Made by a program: the position numbers and the translations under genes. From Streptomyces sp. NBC_00568 (GTDB taxonomy: Bacteria; Actinomycetota; Actinomycetes; Streptomycetales; Streptomycetaceae), in assembly GCF_026341855.1 (NCBI RefSeq), contig NZ_JAPENW010000001.1, positions 2,108,001 to 2,172,000 on the forward strand: 64,000 bases of DNA. Direction: 5' to 3'. Positions 35,357 to 44,228 of the stretch are shown here, in pieces; positions within the stretch are counted from its first letter, which is position 1; every line of letters begins with the position of its first letter. Under the pieces are notes generated by a model. It saw nothing but the letters and a program-made list of their open reading frames with translations, was not told the origin of the DNA and did no database searches.

Positions 35357-36748
35357 TCAGGGAAGCGCGCGGCACAGCGCGTCCAGTGCGCCGGACCAGG
35401 CGTGGTCCGGCGGTGTGCCGTAGCCGACGACAAGGGCGTCCTGGGGCGGGGCGGAGGCGTCGGGGTGGCGGTGGCGGGAGAGGCCGTGGACCGCGAGGCC
35501 CTGCCAGACGGCGGCCTGGACGACCGACTGCTCGGTGCCCGGCGGAAGTCGCAGCACGGCGTGCAGCCCCGCGGCGATGCCGGTGGCGTGCACGGCGGGG
35601 GCGCGGGCGGCGAGCGCGGCGACGAGTGCGTCCCGGCGGCGCCGGTAGCGCAGCCGGGCGGCACGCACATGGCGGTCGTAGGCGCCCGAGGTGATGAACT
35701 CCGCCAGGGTGAGCTGGTCCAGCGCGCCGGTGGACCAACCGCCCTCCCCCTTCAGCGAGACGACCTCGTCCGCGAGGGACGGCGGCAGGACCAGCCAGCC
35801 CAGGCGCAGCCCGGGCGCCAGGGACTTGCTCGCGGTGCCCAGATAGACCACGTGCTCGGGGTCCAGGCCCTGCAACGCGCCGACGGGCTGGCGGTCGTAG
35901 CGGAACTCGCCGTCGTAGTCGTCCTCGAGGACGAGCCCCCCGGTGCGGCGGGCCCAGCCGACGACGGCGGCCCGGCGGTCCGGGTGCAGCGGCACGCCCA
36001 TCGGGAACTGGTGGGCGGGGGTGAGCAGGACGGCTCGTACGCCCGTCATCCGGCTTGTGTCGGTGCCGAGTTCGTCGAACGGCAGGGGGGTCGTGCGCAG
36101 GCCCGACCGGTGCAGGAGGTTCCAGTGCACGTCCAGGCCGTACGACTCCACGGCGATGGAACGCAGACCCCGCTGCCGCAGGACCGTGCCGAGCAGCGTC
36201 AGGCCGTCCGAGAAGCCGGAGCAGATCACGATGCGGTCCGGGTCGGCGCGTACGCCCCGGGCGCGGGAGAGGTAGCCCGCGAGGGCGCTGCGCAGTTCGG
36301 GACGGCCGCGTGGATCGCCGTAGCCGAGGGCGTCGTGCGGTGCGCCGGTCAGGGCGCGGCGGGCCGCCTTGAGCCAGGCGGTGCGCGGGAAGGACGCGAG
36401 GTCGGGGCGGCCGGGGACGAGGTCGTAGGCCGGACCGCCCTGTTCGCGGCGGCGTGGGGCGGCCTCCCGCGCCGGTCGTACGACGGTCCGCTCGGCTACC
36501 CGGGTGCCCGAGCCCTGGCGCGCGGTGAGCCAGCCCTCGGCGACGAGGTCGGCGTAGGCGTCGGCGACCGTGTTGCGGGCGATGCCCAGGTCGGTGGCGA
36601 GCGAGCGGGAGGACGGCAGCCGGGTTCCGGGGGCCAGCCGGCCGCTGCGTACCGCCTCGCGCAGCGCCTCCGTCAGCCCCTTGCGGACGCCGGATCCGGT
36701 CGGCTCGACATGAAGGTCGACGCCGAGAGTGGCCCATGTTCTTGCCAT
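35357..36748 (-). CDS. MocR/PdxR-type regulator (GntR helix-turn-helix fused to aminotransferase)
   Basis: 463 residues. An N-terminal winged helix (residues ~12-80, LTEALREAVRSGRLAPGTRLPSSRSLATDLGIARNTVADAY) is joined by a linker to a class I aminotransferase-like domain with the PLP lysine in YLGTASKSLAPGLRLGW and PLP-site motifs LEDDYDGEFRY. These proteins bind PLP as effector and usually control a divergent gene. The divergent neighbour here encodes an AhpD-like protein. Its last bases lie at the second copy of the 112-bp repeat. Confidence 0.92.
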   Translation of the reverse strand: MARTWATLGVDLHVEPTGSGVRKGLTEALREAVRSGRLAPGTRLPSSRSLATDLGIARNTVADAYADLVAEGWLTARQGSGTRVAERTVVRPAREAAPRRREQGGPAYDLVPGRPDLASFPRTAWLKAARRALTGAPHDALGYGDPRGRPELRSALAGYLSRARGVRADPDRIVICSGFSDGLTLLGTVLRQRGLRSIAVESYGLDVHWNLLHRSGLRTTPLPFDELGTDTSRMTGVRAVLLTPAHQFPMGVPLHPDRRAAVVGWARRTGGLVLEDDYDGEFRYDRQPVGALQGLDPEHVVYLGTASKSLAPGLRLGWLVLPPSLADEVVSLKGEGGWSTGALDQLTLAEFITSGAYDRHVRAARLRYRRRRDALVAALAARAPAVHATGIAAGLHAVLRLPPGTEQSVVQAAVWQGLAVHGLSRHRHPDASAPPQDALVVGYGTPPDHAWSGALDALCRALP

Positions 36749-36761
36749 GGAAATGGACCAT
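36730..36761. promoter_or_regulatory. Candidate MocR operator
   Basis: TGGCCCAT at 36730-36737 and TGGACCAT at 36754-36761 are direct repeats 24 bp apart, just around the regulator start codon and upstream of the AhpD gene. MocR proteins generally bind spaced direct repeats in the divergent region, so this is the best candidate. Confidence 0.5.
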
Positions 36762-36795
36762 ACTCCTGGGCTACTCCCCTCGTAGGGTCGATCTC

Positions 36796-37356
36796 ATGAC
36801 GACGCAGGACACGACCACGCAGAACGCCACGACAACCGACACGAACGACACGAACGACACGAACGAAGGCGGGACCGCGCGGTACGCGCCCGAGCACGCC
36901 CCCCGACTGGAGTGGGCCAAACTCGCCCCCGACGTCTACAAGGCGATGGTCAGGCTCGACGCGGCGGCCCGGCGCGGGGTGGACCCCGTGCTCCTGGAGC
37001 TGGTGAAGATCCGCGCCTCGCAGCTCAACCACTGCGCGTTCTGCCTCGACATGCACACCAAGGACGCGCTCGCGGCGGGTGAGAGCGTGGAGCGGATCGT
37101 GCAGCTCGGCGCCTGGGAGGAGTCGCGGCACTTCTACACGGAGAAGGAGATCGCGGCGATCGAGCTGACCGAGGCCGTCACCGTGCTCACGGACAGGTTC
37201 GTGCCGGACGACGTGTACGAGCGCGCGGCCCGGCATTTCGAGGAGACCGACCTGGCCCAGCTGATCGCCGCGATCACCGTGATCAACGCCTGGAACCGGT
37301 TCGGCGTGACCTGCCGCATGGTGCCCGGCCACTACCAGGCGGGCCAGTACAAGTGA
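36796..37356 (+). CDS. Carboxymuconolactone decarboxylase family protein (AhpD-like)
   Basis: 186 residues. A Thr/Asn/Asp-rich leader of ~30 residues (with a DTN repeat) precedes the AhpD fold. The redox motif CAFC with the following histidine is in KIRASQLNHCAFCLDMHTKDAL, near residue 80. Such proteins reduce peroxide systems or act as peroxidases. A possible -10 box TAGGGT (36783-36788) lies seven bases before the ATG, which suggests a leaderless mRNA. Control by the divergent MocR protein is likely. Confidence 0.9.
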   Translation: MTTQDTTTQNATTTDTNDTNDTNEGGTARYAPEHAPRLEWAKLAPDVYKAMVRLDAAARRGVDPVLLELVKIRASQLNHCAFCLDMHTKDALAAGESVERIVQLGAWEESRHFYTEKEIAAIELTEAVTVLTDRFVPDDVYERAARHFEETDLAQLIAAITVINAWNRFGVTCRMVPGHYQAGQYK

Positions 37357-37387
37357 CGGCCCGGCGCGACCCGGAGGGGAGTACGCG

Positions 37388-38104
37388 ATGGTGACCAAGG
37401 CCGAGACGTTCGGGGCGCTGCACCACGGGCGCGTGCCGGGCGATCCGCTGGTGCTGCCCGGGCCGTGGGACGCCGCGAGCGCCCGGGTCTTCGTGGACGC
37501 GGGGTTCCCCGCGCTCGCCACGCCGAGTGCCGGGGTCGCCGCCTCGCTCGGGTACGCGGACGGGGAGACGCCCGCCGACGAGATGTTCGCCGCCGTCGCG
37601 CGGATCGTCCGGGCGGTCGACGTGCCGGTGTCGGCGGATGTCGAGGACGGCTACGGGCTGGCGCCCGGGGAGCTGGTGGAACGGTTGCTGGAGGCGGGCG
37701 CCGTCGGATGCAACCTCGAGGACTCCGAGGGCGGGGTCCTCAAGGACGCGGCCCGGCACGCCGACTGGCTGGCCGAGGTGCGGAGCGTGGCGGCGGACCT
37801 GCTCTTCGTCAACGCCCGTGTCGATGTCTTCGTGCACGGGGACGGAGACCCCGGTCAGGTCATCGAGCGGGCCGCGCTCTACGTCGCCGCGGGGGCGGAC
37901 TGCGTGTATCCGATCGGGGCGCCGACCGACGTGCTCCCGCTGCTGCGGTCCGGCATCCGCGGGCCGGTGAACGTGTTCGCCGGGCTCGACGGGGTGCCGG
38001 CCGGCCAACTGGGTGAACTCGGGGCCACGCGGATCACGTTCGGACCCGGGCTGCAGCGCCGGGCGGCCGAGGCGCTGGGGGACATCGCGGCGAAGCTGAG
38101 GTAG
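37388..38104 (+). CDS. Isocitrate lyase/PEP mutase family protein
   Basis: 238 residues, short for isocitrate lyase but typical for the PEP mutase-like branch. Motifs: PGPWDAASARVFVDAGFPALATPSAGVAASLGYADG, VSADVEDGYG (metal-binding Asp pair), GCNLEDSEGG and VNARVDVF. The catalytic KKCGH loop of true isocitrate lyases is absent, so it probably cleaves or rearranges another 2-hydroxy-acid. It follows the AhpD gene by 32 bases and may be co-transcribed. Confidence 0.85.
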   Translation: MVTKAETFGALHHGRVPGDPLVLPGPWDAASARVFVDAGFPALATPSAGVAASLGYADGETPADEMFAAVARIVRAVDVPVSADVEDGYGLAPGELVERLLEAGAVGCNLEDSEGGVLKDAARHADWLAEVRSVAADLLFVNARVDVFVHGDGDPGQVIERAALYVAAGADCVYPIGAPTDVLPLLRSGIRGPVNVFAGLDGVPAGQLGELGATRITFGPGLQRRAAEALGDIAAKLR

Positions 38105-38107
38105 GCC

Positions 38108-38176
38108 GCGGGGCGGGTGCCGCTGCAGCAGCGGGGCGGGTGCCGCTGCAGCAGCGGGGCGGGTGCCGCTGCTGCC
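38108..38176. repeat. 23-bp tandem repeat, three copies
   Basis: GCGGGGCGGGTGCCGCTGCA plus GCA is repeated at 38108, 38131 and 38154. The third copy forms the left arm of the terminator hairpin, so the array looks like expansion of the terminator arm. Confidence 0.9.
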
Positions 38177-38188
38177 GGCACCCGCCCC
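38156..38188. terminator. Bidirectional terminator
   Basis: A 13-bp perfect stem, GGGGCGGGTGCCG with CGGCACCCGCCCC, and a 7-nt loop. It sits between the convergent PEP-mutase-like gene and the betaine-binding-protein gene. Confidence 0.85.
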
Positions 38189-38205
38189 ACCCCCACGTAC
38201 GGCGG

Positions 38206-39168
38206 CTAGCTCGGAAGCCACGTCCGCCAGGTCGACGCGTGGCGGTCGACCCACTTCTTCGCCGCCTCCTGAGCCGTCAGCCTGTCGTTGGCGATCATCA
38301 AGGAGACCTCGTTCTGGTCCTCGGTGGTCCACTTGAAGTTCTTCAGGAAGGCGGCCGCCTTGCCGCCGGTCTTCGCGAAGTCGGCGTTGAGGTACTTCTG
38401 CAGCGGGGTGTGCGGGTAGGCGCAGGCGACCTTCGCCGCGTCGGCGTCGCAGCCCTCCTTGTAGGCGGGCAGCTTCACCTCGGTCATGGGGACCTTCTCG
38501 AAGAGCCACTGCGGGGAGTACCAGTACGTGAGGAAGGGCTTCTTCTCCTTCGCGAACTGCTTCATCTGCGTGATCTGCGCGGCTTCCGAACCGGCGAACA
38601 CCACCTGGTAGTTCAGCTTCAGGTTGGTCACCAGGGCCTTGTCGTTGGTGACGTACGACGGGGAGCCGTCGAGGAGCTGTCCCTTGCCGCCGCTCTCGGG
38701 GGTGCGCATCCGGTCGGCGTACTTGTCGAGGTTCTTCCAGTCCGTGACGTCGGGGTGCTGCTTGGCGAAGTACGTCGGGACGTACCAGCCGATGTGCCCG
38801 GTCACTCCCAGGTCGCCGCCGGGCGCGATCGTCTTCTTGTCGTCGACGTAGCGCTTCTCCTGGTCGGGGTGGCCCCAGTCCTCCAGGATCGCGTCGACGC
38901 GGCCCTGGCTGAGCGCGTCCCAGGCGGGCACCTCGTCGACCTGGACGGTGTCGACGCGGTAGCCCAGCTCGTGTTCGAGCAGGTACTGCGCCACGCCCAC
39001 GTTGGCCTGGGCGCCGACCCAGGACTGCACGGACAGGGTCACGGTCTTCGCGCCCTGGGCGTTCGCGAAGGGCGAGGCCTGCTTGGTCATGTCGGCGGCG
39101 CCGCAGCCGGTGAGCAGCAGCAGGGCCGATGCCCCGGCCACCGCCGTGGATGTCGTACGGAGTCGCAT
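38206..39168 (-). CDS. Glycine betaine/choline ABC transporter substrate-binding lipoprotein
   Basis: 320 residues with lipobox LTGC at Cys22. It belongs to the OpuAC/ProX type: SVQSWVGAQANVGVAQYLLEHELGYRVD, DEVPAWDALSQGRVDAILEDWGH, and Trp/Tyr residues (GHIGWYVPTYF, YWYSPQWLFEKV) that can form an aromatic cage around a quaternary ammonium. It begins one base after the permease stop and is the last gene of the operon betB-betA-ATPase-permease-this gene. Confidence 0.93.
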   Translation of the reverse strand: MRLRTTSTAVAGASALLLLTGCGAADMTKQASPFANAQGAKTVTLSVQSWVGAQANVGVAQYLLEHELGYRVDTVQVDEVPAWDALSQGRVDAILEDWGHPDQEKRYVDDKKTIAPGGDLGVTGHIGWYVPTYFAKQHPDVTDWKNLDKYADRMRTPESGGKGQLLDGSPSYVTNDKALVTNLKLNYQVVFAGSEAAQITQMKQFAKEKKPFLTYWYSPQWLFEKVPMTEVKLPAYKEGCDADAAKVACAYPHTPLQKYLNADFAKTGGKAAAFLKNFKWTTEDQNEVSLMIANDRLTAQEAAKKWVDRHASTWRTWLPS

Positions 39169-39169
39169 G

Positions 39170-41110
39170 TCAGGCTCCCTTCCTCACGCGGCGTTCGGTC
39201 GGCTGGGTCACCCGGTCGAGCATCAGGCCGAGGCAGACGATCGCGGCGCCCGCCACCAGACCGGTGGCCAGGTCGCCCTGGGCGAGGCCGAACACGACGT
39301 CGTAGCCGAGCGCGCCACCGCCGACCAGACCGCCGATGATGACGACGGCCAGGACCAGGACGACGCCCTGGTTGACGGCGAGTTGCAGTGCCGGGCGGGC
39401 CAGCGGCAGCTGGACCTGGCGCAGTTGCTGCGCGGGGGTCGCGCCGAGGGAGCGGGCGGCCTCCAGGGCCGCCGGGTCGACGGCGCGCAGGCCCTGGGTG
39501 GTGATGCGGACGACGGCGGGCAGCGCGTACACCACGGCGGCGGCGACGGCGGGTGCGCGGCCGACGCCGAACAGCGCGACCACGGGGATGAGATACACGA
39601 ACTGCGGCATGGTCTGGAAGACGTCGAGGACGGGCCGGAGCAGCCGCTCGAAGCGTTCACTGCGGGCGGCCGCGATGCCGACGGCGAAGCCGATCACGAG
39701 GGTCACGGCGACGGCCGCGAGGACCTGCGACAGCGTGTCGAGGGACGGCTTCCACACGCCTAGCACGCCGATCGCGGCCATCGCGAGGACGGCGGTGAGC
39801 GCGGTGCGCCAGGTGCCGATCAGCCAGGCCAGGGCGGCGACGATCAGCAGCACCGACCACCAGGGCAGCCACTGCAGGCCGTCCCGGACGGGGTCGAGGA
39901 CCCAGGTGGTGAAGTGGCCCGCCCAGTCGGCGGTGCCGCCGATGTAGGGGACGCCCGAGTACAGGTGGTCGGTCATCCAGTCGACGGCGCTGTTCACCGG
40001 CTCGGCGATGCCGACGACCCACGCATCGGGCCAGTCCAGCCGGCCGGCGAGACGTCCGGCGACCGCGACAGCCACCGCGGCGACCGCCCCGTACAGCCAG
40101 GGGGTGCTCGTACGGGCCTCGCCGAGGCGTTCGCCCGCCGCGCCCGTGACGCGGTCGAGGACGACGGCGAGGAGCACGATCGGGATGCCCGCGGAGAGGG
40201 CGGCGCCCACGTCGACGGAGGCGAGGGCCTGGTAGACGCGGTCGCCGAGACCGCCGGCGCCGATCACGGAGGCGATGACGGCCATGGACAGCGCCATCAT
40301 GATCGTCTGGTTGAGGCCGAGGAGGAGTTCGTTGCGGGCCAGCGGGAGGCGGGCGGTGAGCAGGCGCTGGCGGGCCGTGGCGCCGAGGGAGGTGACCGCC
40401 TCCATCACGCCTGCGTCCGCGTCGCGCAGGCCGAGCGCGGTGAGGCGGGCCATCGGCGGGGCGGCGTAGACGACGGTGGCGAGCACGGCCGCGGGCACGC
40501 CGATGCCGAAGACCAGCACGACCGGCAGCAGGTACGCGAAGGCCGGGAGCACCTGCATGGTGTCGAGGACGGGGCGCAGCGCGCGGTGGGTGCGGTCGGA
40601 GAGCCCGGCGGCGAGGCCGAGCAGGGCGCCCAGCACGACGGAGGCGAGCACGGCGACCACCATGACCGCGAGGGTCTGCATGGTGGGCACCCACATGCCG
40701 AGCAGTCCGCAGGCGAGGAACGCGGCGCCGGTGCCGAGGGCGAGACGCACGCCTGCCGCGCGCCAGGCCACGAGCGCGGCCACGGCGGTCACTCCGGCCC
40801 AGCCTGCCGCGAGCAGCAGCAGATAGACGCCGCGCACGGAGAGGACGACGGCGTTGCTGACGTAGCCGAAGAAGTACAGGAACAGCGGGTGGCTGTCGCG
40901 GTTGTCGATGATCCAGTCGCTGGCCTTGCCGAGCGGTTCGGTCAGGTCGACGGTGAGGGCGTGCGGCCAACTGCCGCCGGCCCAGCGGGCGTCGGCGAGC
41001 GGCACGAGCACCGCGGCGACGACGGCGAGCAGCAGGAGCTTGCCGACGGCGGGGTGCCGGAGGCGGGCGGGCAGGACGCTGCGGGGAACGGATGCGGTGA
41101 CCGCGGCCAT
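39170..41110 (-). CDS. Glycine betaine ABC transporter permease, two permease domains fused
   Basis: 646 residues from the ATG at 41110, which shares its A with the ATPase stop; AAGGAGG lies seven bases upstream. There are two homologous BPD_transp_1 halves. The first EAA-type loop is LGATARQRLLTARLPLARNELLLGLNQ, the second LGATPAQQLRQVQLPLARPALQLAVNQ. Each half starts with a similar block (EPLGKASDWIIDNRDSHPLF / EPVNSAVDWMTDHLYS). So one gene encodes both halves of the channel, where most ProW/OpuAB transporters use a homodimer. Confidence 0.93.
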   Translation of the reverse strand: MAAVTASVPRSVLPARLRHPAVGKLLLLAVVAAVLVPLADARWAGGSWPHALTVDLTEPLGKASDWIIDNRDSHPLFLYFFGYVSNAVVLSVRGVYLLLLAAGWAGVTAVAALVAWRAAGVRLALGTGAAFLACGLLGMWVPTMQTLAVMVVAVLASVVLGALLGLAAGLSDRTHRALRPVLDTMQVLPAFAYLLPVVLVFGIGVPAAVLATVVYAAPPMARLTALGLRDADAGVMEAVTSLGATARQRLLTARLPLARNELLLGLNQTIMMALSMAVIASVIGAGGLGDRVYQALASVDVGAALSAGIPIVLLAVVLDRVTGAAGERLGEARTSTPWLYGAVAAVAVAVAGRLAGRLDWPDAWVVGIAEPVNSAVDWMTDHLYSGVPYIGGTADWAGHFTTWVLDPVRDGLQWLPWWSVLLIVAALAWLIGTWRTALTAVLAMAAIGVLGVWKPSLDTLSQVLAAVAVTLVIGFAVGIAAARSERFERLLRPVLDVFQTMPQFVYLIPVVALFGVGRAPAVAAAVVYALPAVVRITTQGLRAVDPAALEAARSLGATPAQQLRQVQLPLARPALQLAVNQGVVLVLAVVIIGGLVGGGALGYDVVFGLAQGDLATGLVAGAAIVCLGLMLDRVTQPTERRVRKGA

Positions 41111-42501
41111 CACACCGCCTCCTTCCGCGGGTCCGCCCCGGCGCGTGGGTCCGCCCCGGTCCTTGCGTCCTGGCCGGCGGTCAGGTCCGATCCGGCGACG
41201 ACGGCGAGCAGCCGCTCGTGGTCGACGACGCCGAGGCAGCGGCCGTCCTGGACCACGCAGGCGGCCCGCCCGCTGCCGGAGACGGCCTTGATGGCGTCGG
41301 CGACCACGGTGTCGGGGGCGAGCGCACCGGGGTGGCCCGGTCCGCCGCAGTCCCCGGCCCGCATGGCCGTGCGCACGGTCATGACCTGCTCGCGGGGCAC
41401 GTCACGGACGAACTCGCGGACGTAGTCGTCGGCCGGGGAGCCGACGATCTCCTCGGGGGTGCCGAGTTGGACGATCCGGCCGTCGCGCATCAGGGCGATG
41501 CGGTCACCGAGGCGCAGTGCCTCGGTCAGGTCGTGGGTGATGAAGACCATCGTGCGGCCCTCCTCGCGGTGCAGCCGCACGACCTCCTCCTGCATGTCGC
41601 GCCGGATCATCGGGTCGAGCGCGCTGAACGGCTCGTCGAAGAGCAGGACCTCGGGGTCGACGGCGAGCGCGCGGGCCAGCCCGACACGCTGCTGCTGACC
41701 GCCGGACAGCTGTCCGGGCCTGCGCTGCTCCATGCCCTCCAGGCCGACCTTGGCGACGACCTCGGCGGCCCTCGCCCGGCGTTCCTCACGCGAGATGCCC
41801 TGGATCTCCAGGCCGTAGGCGACGTTGTCGAGCACCGAGCGGTGCGGCAGCAGACCGAAGTGCTGGAAGACCATGGCGGCGCGGTGGCGGCGCAGTTCGC
41901 GCAGCCGGACCTTGTCCATCGCGATGACGTCCTCGCCGTCGATCGCGAGGCGGCCCGAGGTGGGCTCGATCAGCCGGGTGAGACAGCGCACCAGCGTGGA
42001 CTTGCCGGAGCCGGACAGGCCCATGACGACGAAGACCTCGCCCTTGCGCACGTCGAAGCTGACGTCGCGGACGGCGGCGGTGCAGCCGGTGGCGGCGCGG
42101 AGCTCGGCGGCGTCGAGCGCGGCGAGTTCCGGGTCACCGGGGACCCGGTCGGCCTTCGGACCGAAGACCTTCCACAGGTTGCGCACGGAGAAGACAGGCT
42201 CGGTCTCCATGCCGGACTCGGTTCCGTTGCCGGACTCGGTCTCCATGCCGGACTCAGTTCTGTCGTCGGACTCGGTCTCCATGCCGGACTCAGTTCTGTC
42301 GTCGGACTCGGTCTCCATGCCGGACTCAGTTCTGTGGTCGGACTCATTTCCCTTGCCGGGCACGGCGGTTGCCGAACCGGCAGCCGCACGGGCGCCGGTC
42401 ACCGTGCCGTCGGGCGTGGCGGCCATCGTGCTGTCGTCCGTGGCGGACGTCGTGCCGTCAGGCATGGCGGACATGTCGTTCCCGTCGGTGGTCGTACTCA
42501 T
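41110..42501 (-). CDS. Glycine betaine ABC transporter ATP-binding protein
   Basis: 463 residues from ATG 42501, sharing its A with the upstream stop. The first ~100 residues are a Ser/Glu/Thr/Met/Asp-rich tail with four 12-residue repeats of [12 protein letters not shown] type. The ATPase has Walker [11 protein letters not shown] loop [12 protein letters not shown], signature [15 protein letters not shown], Walker [14 protein letters not shown] and H loop [18 protein letters not shown]-type segment follows ([24 protein letters not shown]), as in OpuAA/ProV, which senses ionic strength. It energises the fused permease next door. Confidence 0.94.
   Translation of the reverse strand: MSTTTDGNDMSAMPDGTTSATDDSTMAATPDGTVTGARAAAGSATAVPGKGNESDHRTESGMETESDDRTESGMETESDDRTESGMETESGNGTESGMETEPVFSVRNLWKVFGPKADRVPGDPELAALDAAELRAATGCTAAVRDVSFDVRKGEVFVVMGLSGSGKSTLVRCLTRLIEPTSGRLAIDGEDVIAMDKVRLRELRRHRAAMVFQHFGLLPHRSVLDNVAYGLEIQGISREERRARAAEVVAKVGLEGMEQRRPGQLSGGQQQRVGLARALAVDPEVLLFDEPFSALDPMIRRDMQEEVVRLHREEGRTMVFITHDLTEALRLGDRIALMRDGRIVQLGTPEEIVGSPADDYVREFVRDVPREQVMTVRTAMRAGDCGGPGHPGALAPDTVVADAIKAVSGSGRAACVVQDGRCLGVVDHERLLAVVAGSDLTAGQDARTGADPRAGADPRKEAV
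42201..42347. repeat. 36-bp tandem repeat in the transporter ATPase gene
   Basis: About four units of 36 bp, each containing TCTCCATGCCGGACTC and a GTCGGACTC half, encode the N-terminal repeats of the ATPase. The copies are nearly identical (the two central ones identical by eye), so expansion is recent. Confidence 0.88.
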
Positions 42502-44030
42502 CACGCACCGCCCCCGATCAGATCAGCGGCCTTCTCGCCGACCATGAGCACCCCGATCATCGGATTCACGGCGGGCATGGTCGGGAAGACGGAGGCGTCG
42601 GCGATCCGGATGCCGTCGAGGCCGCGGACGCGCAGCTCGGGGTCCACCACCGCGAGTTCGTCCGAGAGCTCGCCCATCCGGCAGGTGCCCGCCGGGTGGT
42701 ACACGGTGTGCGCGACCTGGCGTGCGTACGCGCTGAGTTCCTCGTCGTCCGTGATGCCGGGGCCGGGGCACACCTCGCGCTTGAGCCAGCCGGCGAGCGG
42801 CTCGGCCTGGGCTATCTCGCGGGCGATCTTGATGCCGTCGACGAGGGTACGGCCGTCGTAGTCGTCCTCGTCCGTGAAGTACCGGAAGTCGAGGGCGGGT
42901 TTGACGGCCGGGTCGGCGCTGGTCAGGTAGAGACGGCCGCGGCTGCGGGGCTTGGGGATGTTGGGCGTCATCGAGACGCCGTGCGCGGGGCGTTCGTAGC
43001 CGAGGCGCTCCGGGTTGTCCGTGAAGGGGATCTGGTAGAAGTGGAACATCAGGTCTGGGCCCTGGTGTTCGGGGTCGCGGCGTACGAACAGACCCGCGTC
43101 GGAGTCCATCGCGGAGTTCTCCGGGATCGGCCCGTTCGTCTCCCAGACGATCACCGACTCGGGGTGGTCGAGCAGGTTCTCGCCGACGCCCGGCAGATCG
43201 TGCACGACGGGGATGTCCAGCTCCTCCAGGTCACCGGCGGGTCCGATGCCGGAGTGCAGCAGCAGGCGCGGCGAGTCGACGGCGCCCGCGCAGAGCAGGA
43301 CCTCGTTCTTCGCGCTCACGAGCACCTCGTCGCCGTCCTTCGTGCGGACGTGCACGCCCGTGACCCGGGTCCCGTCGAGTTCCAGCTTGTACGCCCAGGT
43401 CTCCAGCAGGAGCGTCAGGTTGGGGCGCTCGTCCATCACCGGGTGCAGGTACGCCACCGAGGCGCTCGACCGCTTGTTGTTCTCCGGGTGGTACGCGAGG
43501 TCGAAGAAGCCGACGCCCTCGGTGAACGGCTGCCGGTTGAAGCCCTCGACGCGCGGCACGTCGAGCGCGGACCGCGCGGCGTCCACGAAGTCGCGGGCGA
43601 TGGCGTTCCGGTCCTTCTCGTCGACCGGGACGATGTTGTTGAGGAGCCGCGCGTAGTACGCCTCCATCGGCACAGCGCCCCAGCCCTTGGCACCGGCCGC
43701 CTCCCACTCGTCCCAGTCGGACGGCAGCGGCTTGAACGCGATCAGCGTGTTGTGCGACGAGCAGCCGCCGAGCACCCGGGCGCGGCTGTGCCGGATGTGC
43801 GAGTTGCCGCGTGGCTGCTCGGTGGTCGGGTAGTCGTAGTCGAGTTCCCCGCCGAGCAGGCCCATCCAGCGGCGCAGGGTGAGGACGTCGTCGCGGCCGA
43901 CGTCGCTGGGCCCGCCCTCGATGACGGCGACGGTGACGTCGGGGTTCTCGGTGAGGCGGGACGCGATCACGGAGCCCGCCGTGCCGCCGCCGATGACGAC
44001 GTAGTCGTACGTGTTCTCGTGCTGGGACAT
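42501..44030 (-). CDS. betA: Choline dehydrogenase-like GMC oxidoreductase
   Basis: 509 residues from the ATG at 44030 (GGAG nine bases upstream); the frame is open beyond it. The ADP-binding fold is [19 protein letters not shown], followed by GMC signatures [18 protein letters not shown] and [17 protein letters not shown]. The C-terminal catalytic pair is His in [14 protein letters not shown] and Asn in PAVNPMIG. It oxidises choline to betaine aldehyde. The next upstream gene encodes the second-step dehydrogenase. Confidence 0.92.
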   Translation of the reverse strand: MSQHENTYDYVVIGGGTAGSVIASRLTENPDVTVAVIEGGPSDVGRDDVLTLRRWMGLLGGELDYDYPTTEQPRGNSHIRHSRARVLGGCSSHNTLIAFKPLPSDWDEWEAAGAKGWGAVPMEAYYARLLNNIVPVDEKDRNAIARDFVDAARSALDVPRVEGFNRQPFTEGVGFFDLAYHPENNKRSSASVAYLHPVMDERPNLTLLLETWAYKLELDGTRVTGVHVRTKDGDEVLVSAKNEVLLCAGAVDSPRLLLHSGIGPAGDLEELDIPVVHDLPGVGENLLDHPESVIVWETNGPIPENSAMDSDAGLFVRRDPEHQGPDLMFHFYQIPFTDNPERLGYERPAHGVSMTPNIPKPRSRGRLYLTSADPAVKPALDFRYFTDEDDYDGRTLVDGIKIAREIAQAEPLAGWLKREVCPGPGITDDEELSAYARQVAHTVYHPAGTCRMGELSDELAVVDPELRVRGLDGIRIADASVFPTMPAVNPMIGVLMVGEKAADLIGGGA

Positions 44031-44228
44031 GAAGTGGTACTCCAAGGTGCCTTGTGCGGTGGGGGGTTGGAGGAAGGGGGCGACGCGGGGACGGGGGACG
44101 GAGAGGAGCCGGGTACGGGTTCGCGCCGGGCGGCGGCTCGGGGTCGTCACCCCAGGTGGAGTGGCCGACGGGCGCCCGCCGCACGGCCGTTGACCCGCGG
44201 GTCGGCGAGCGGGACCGGCCGGGCGGTC

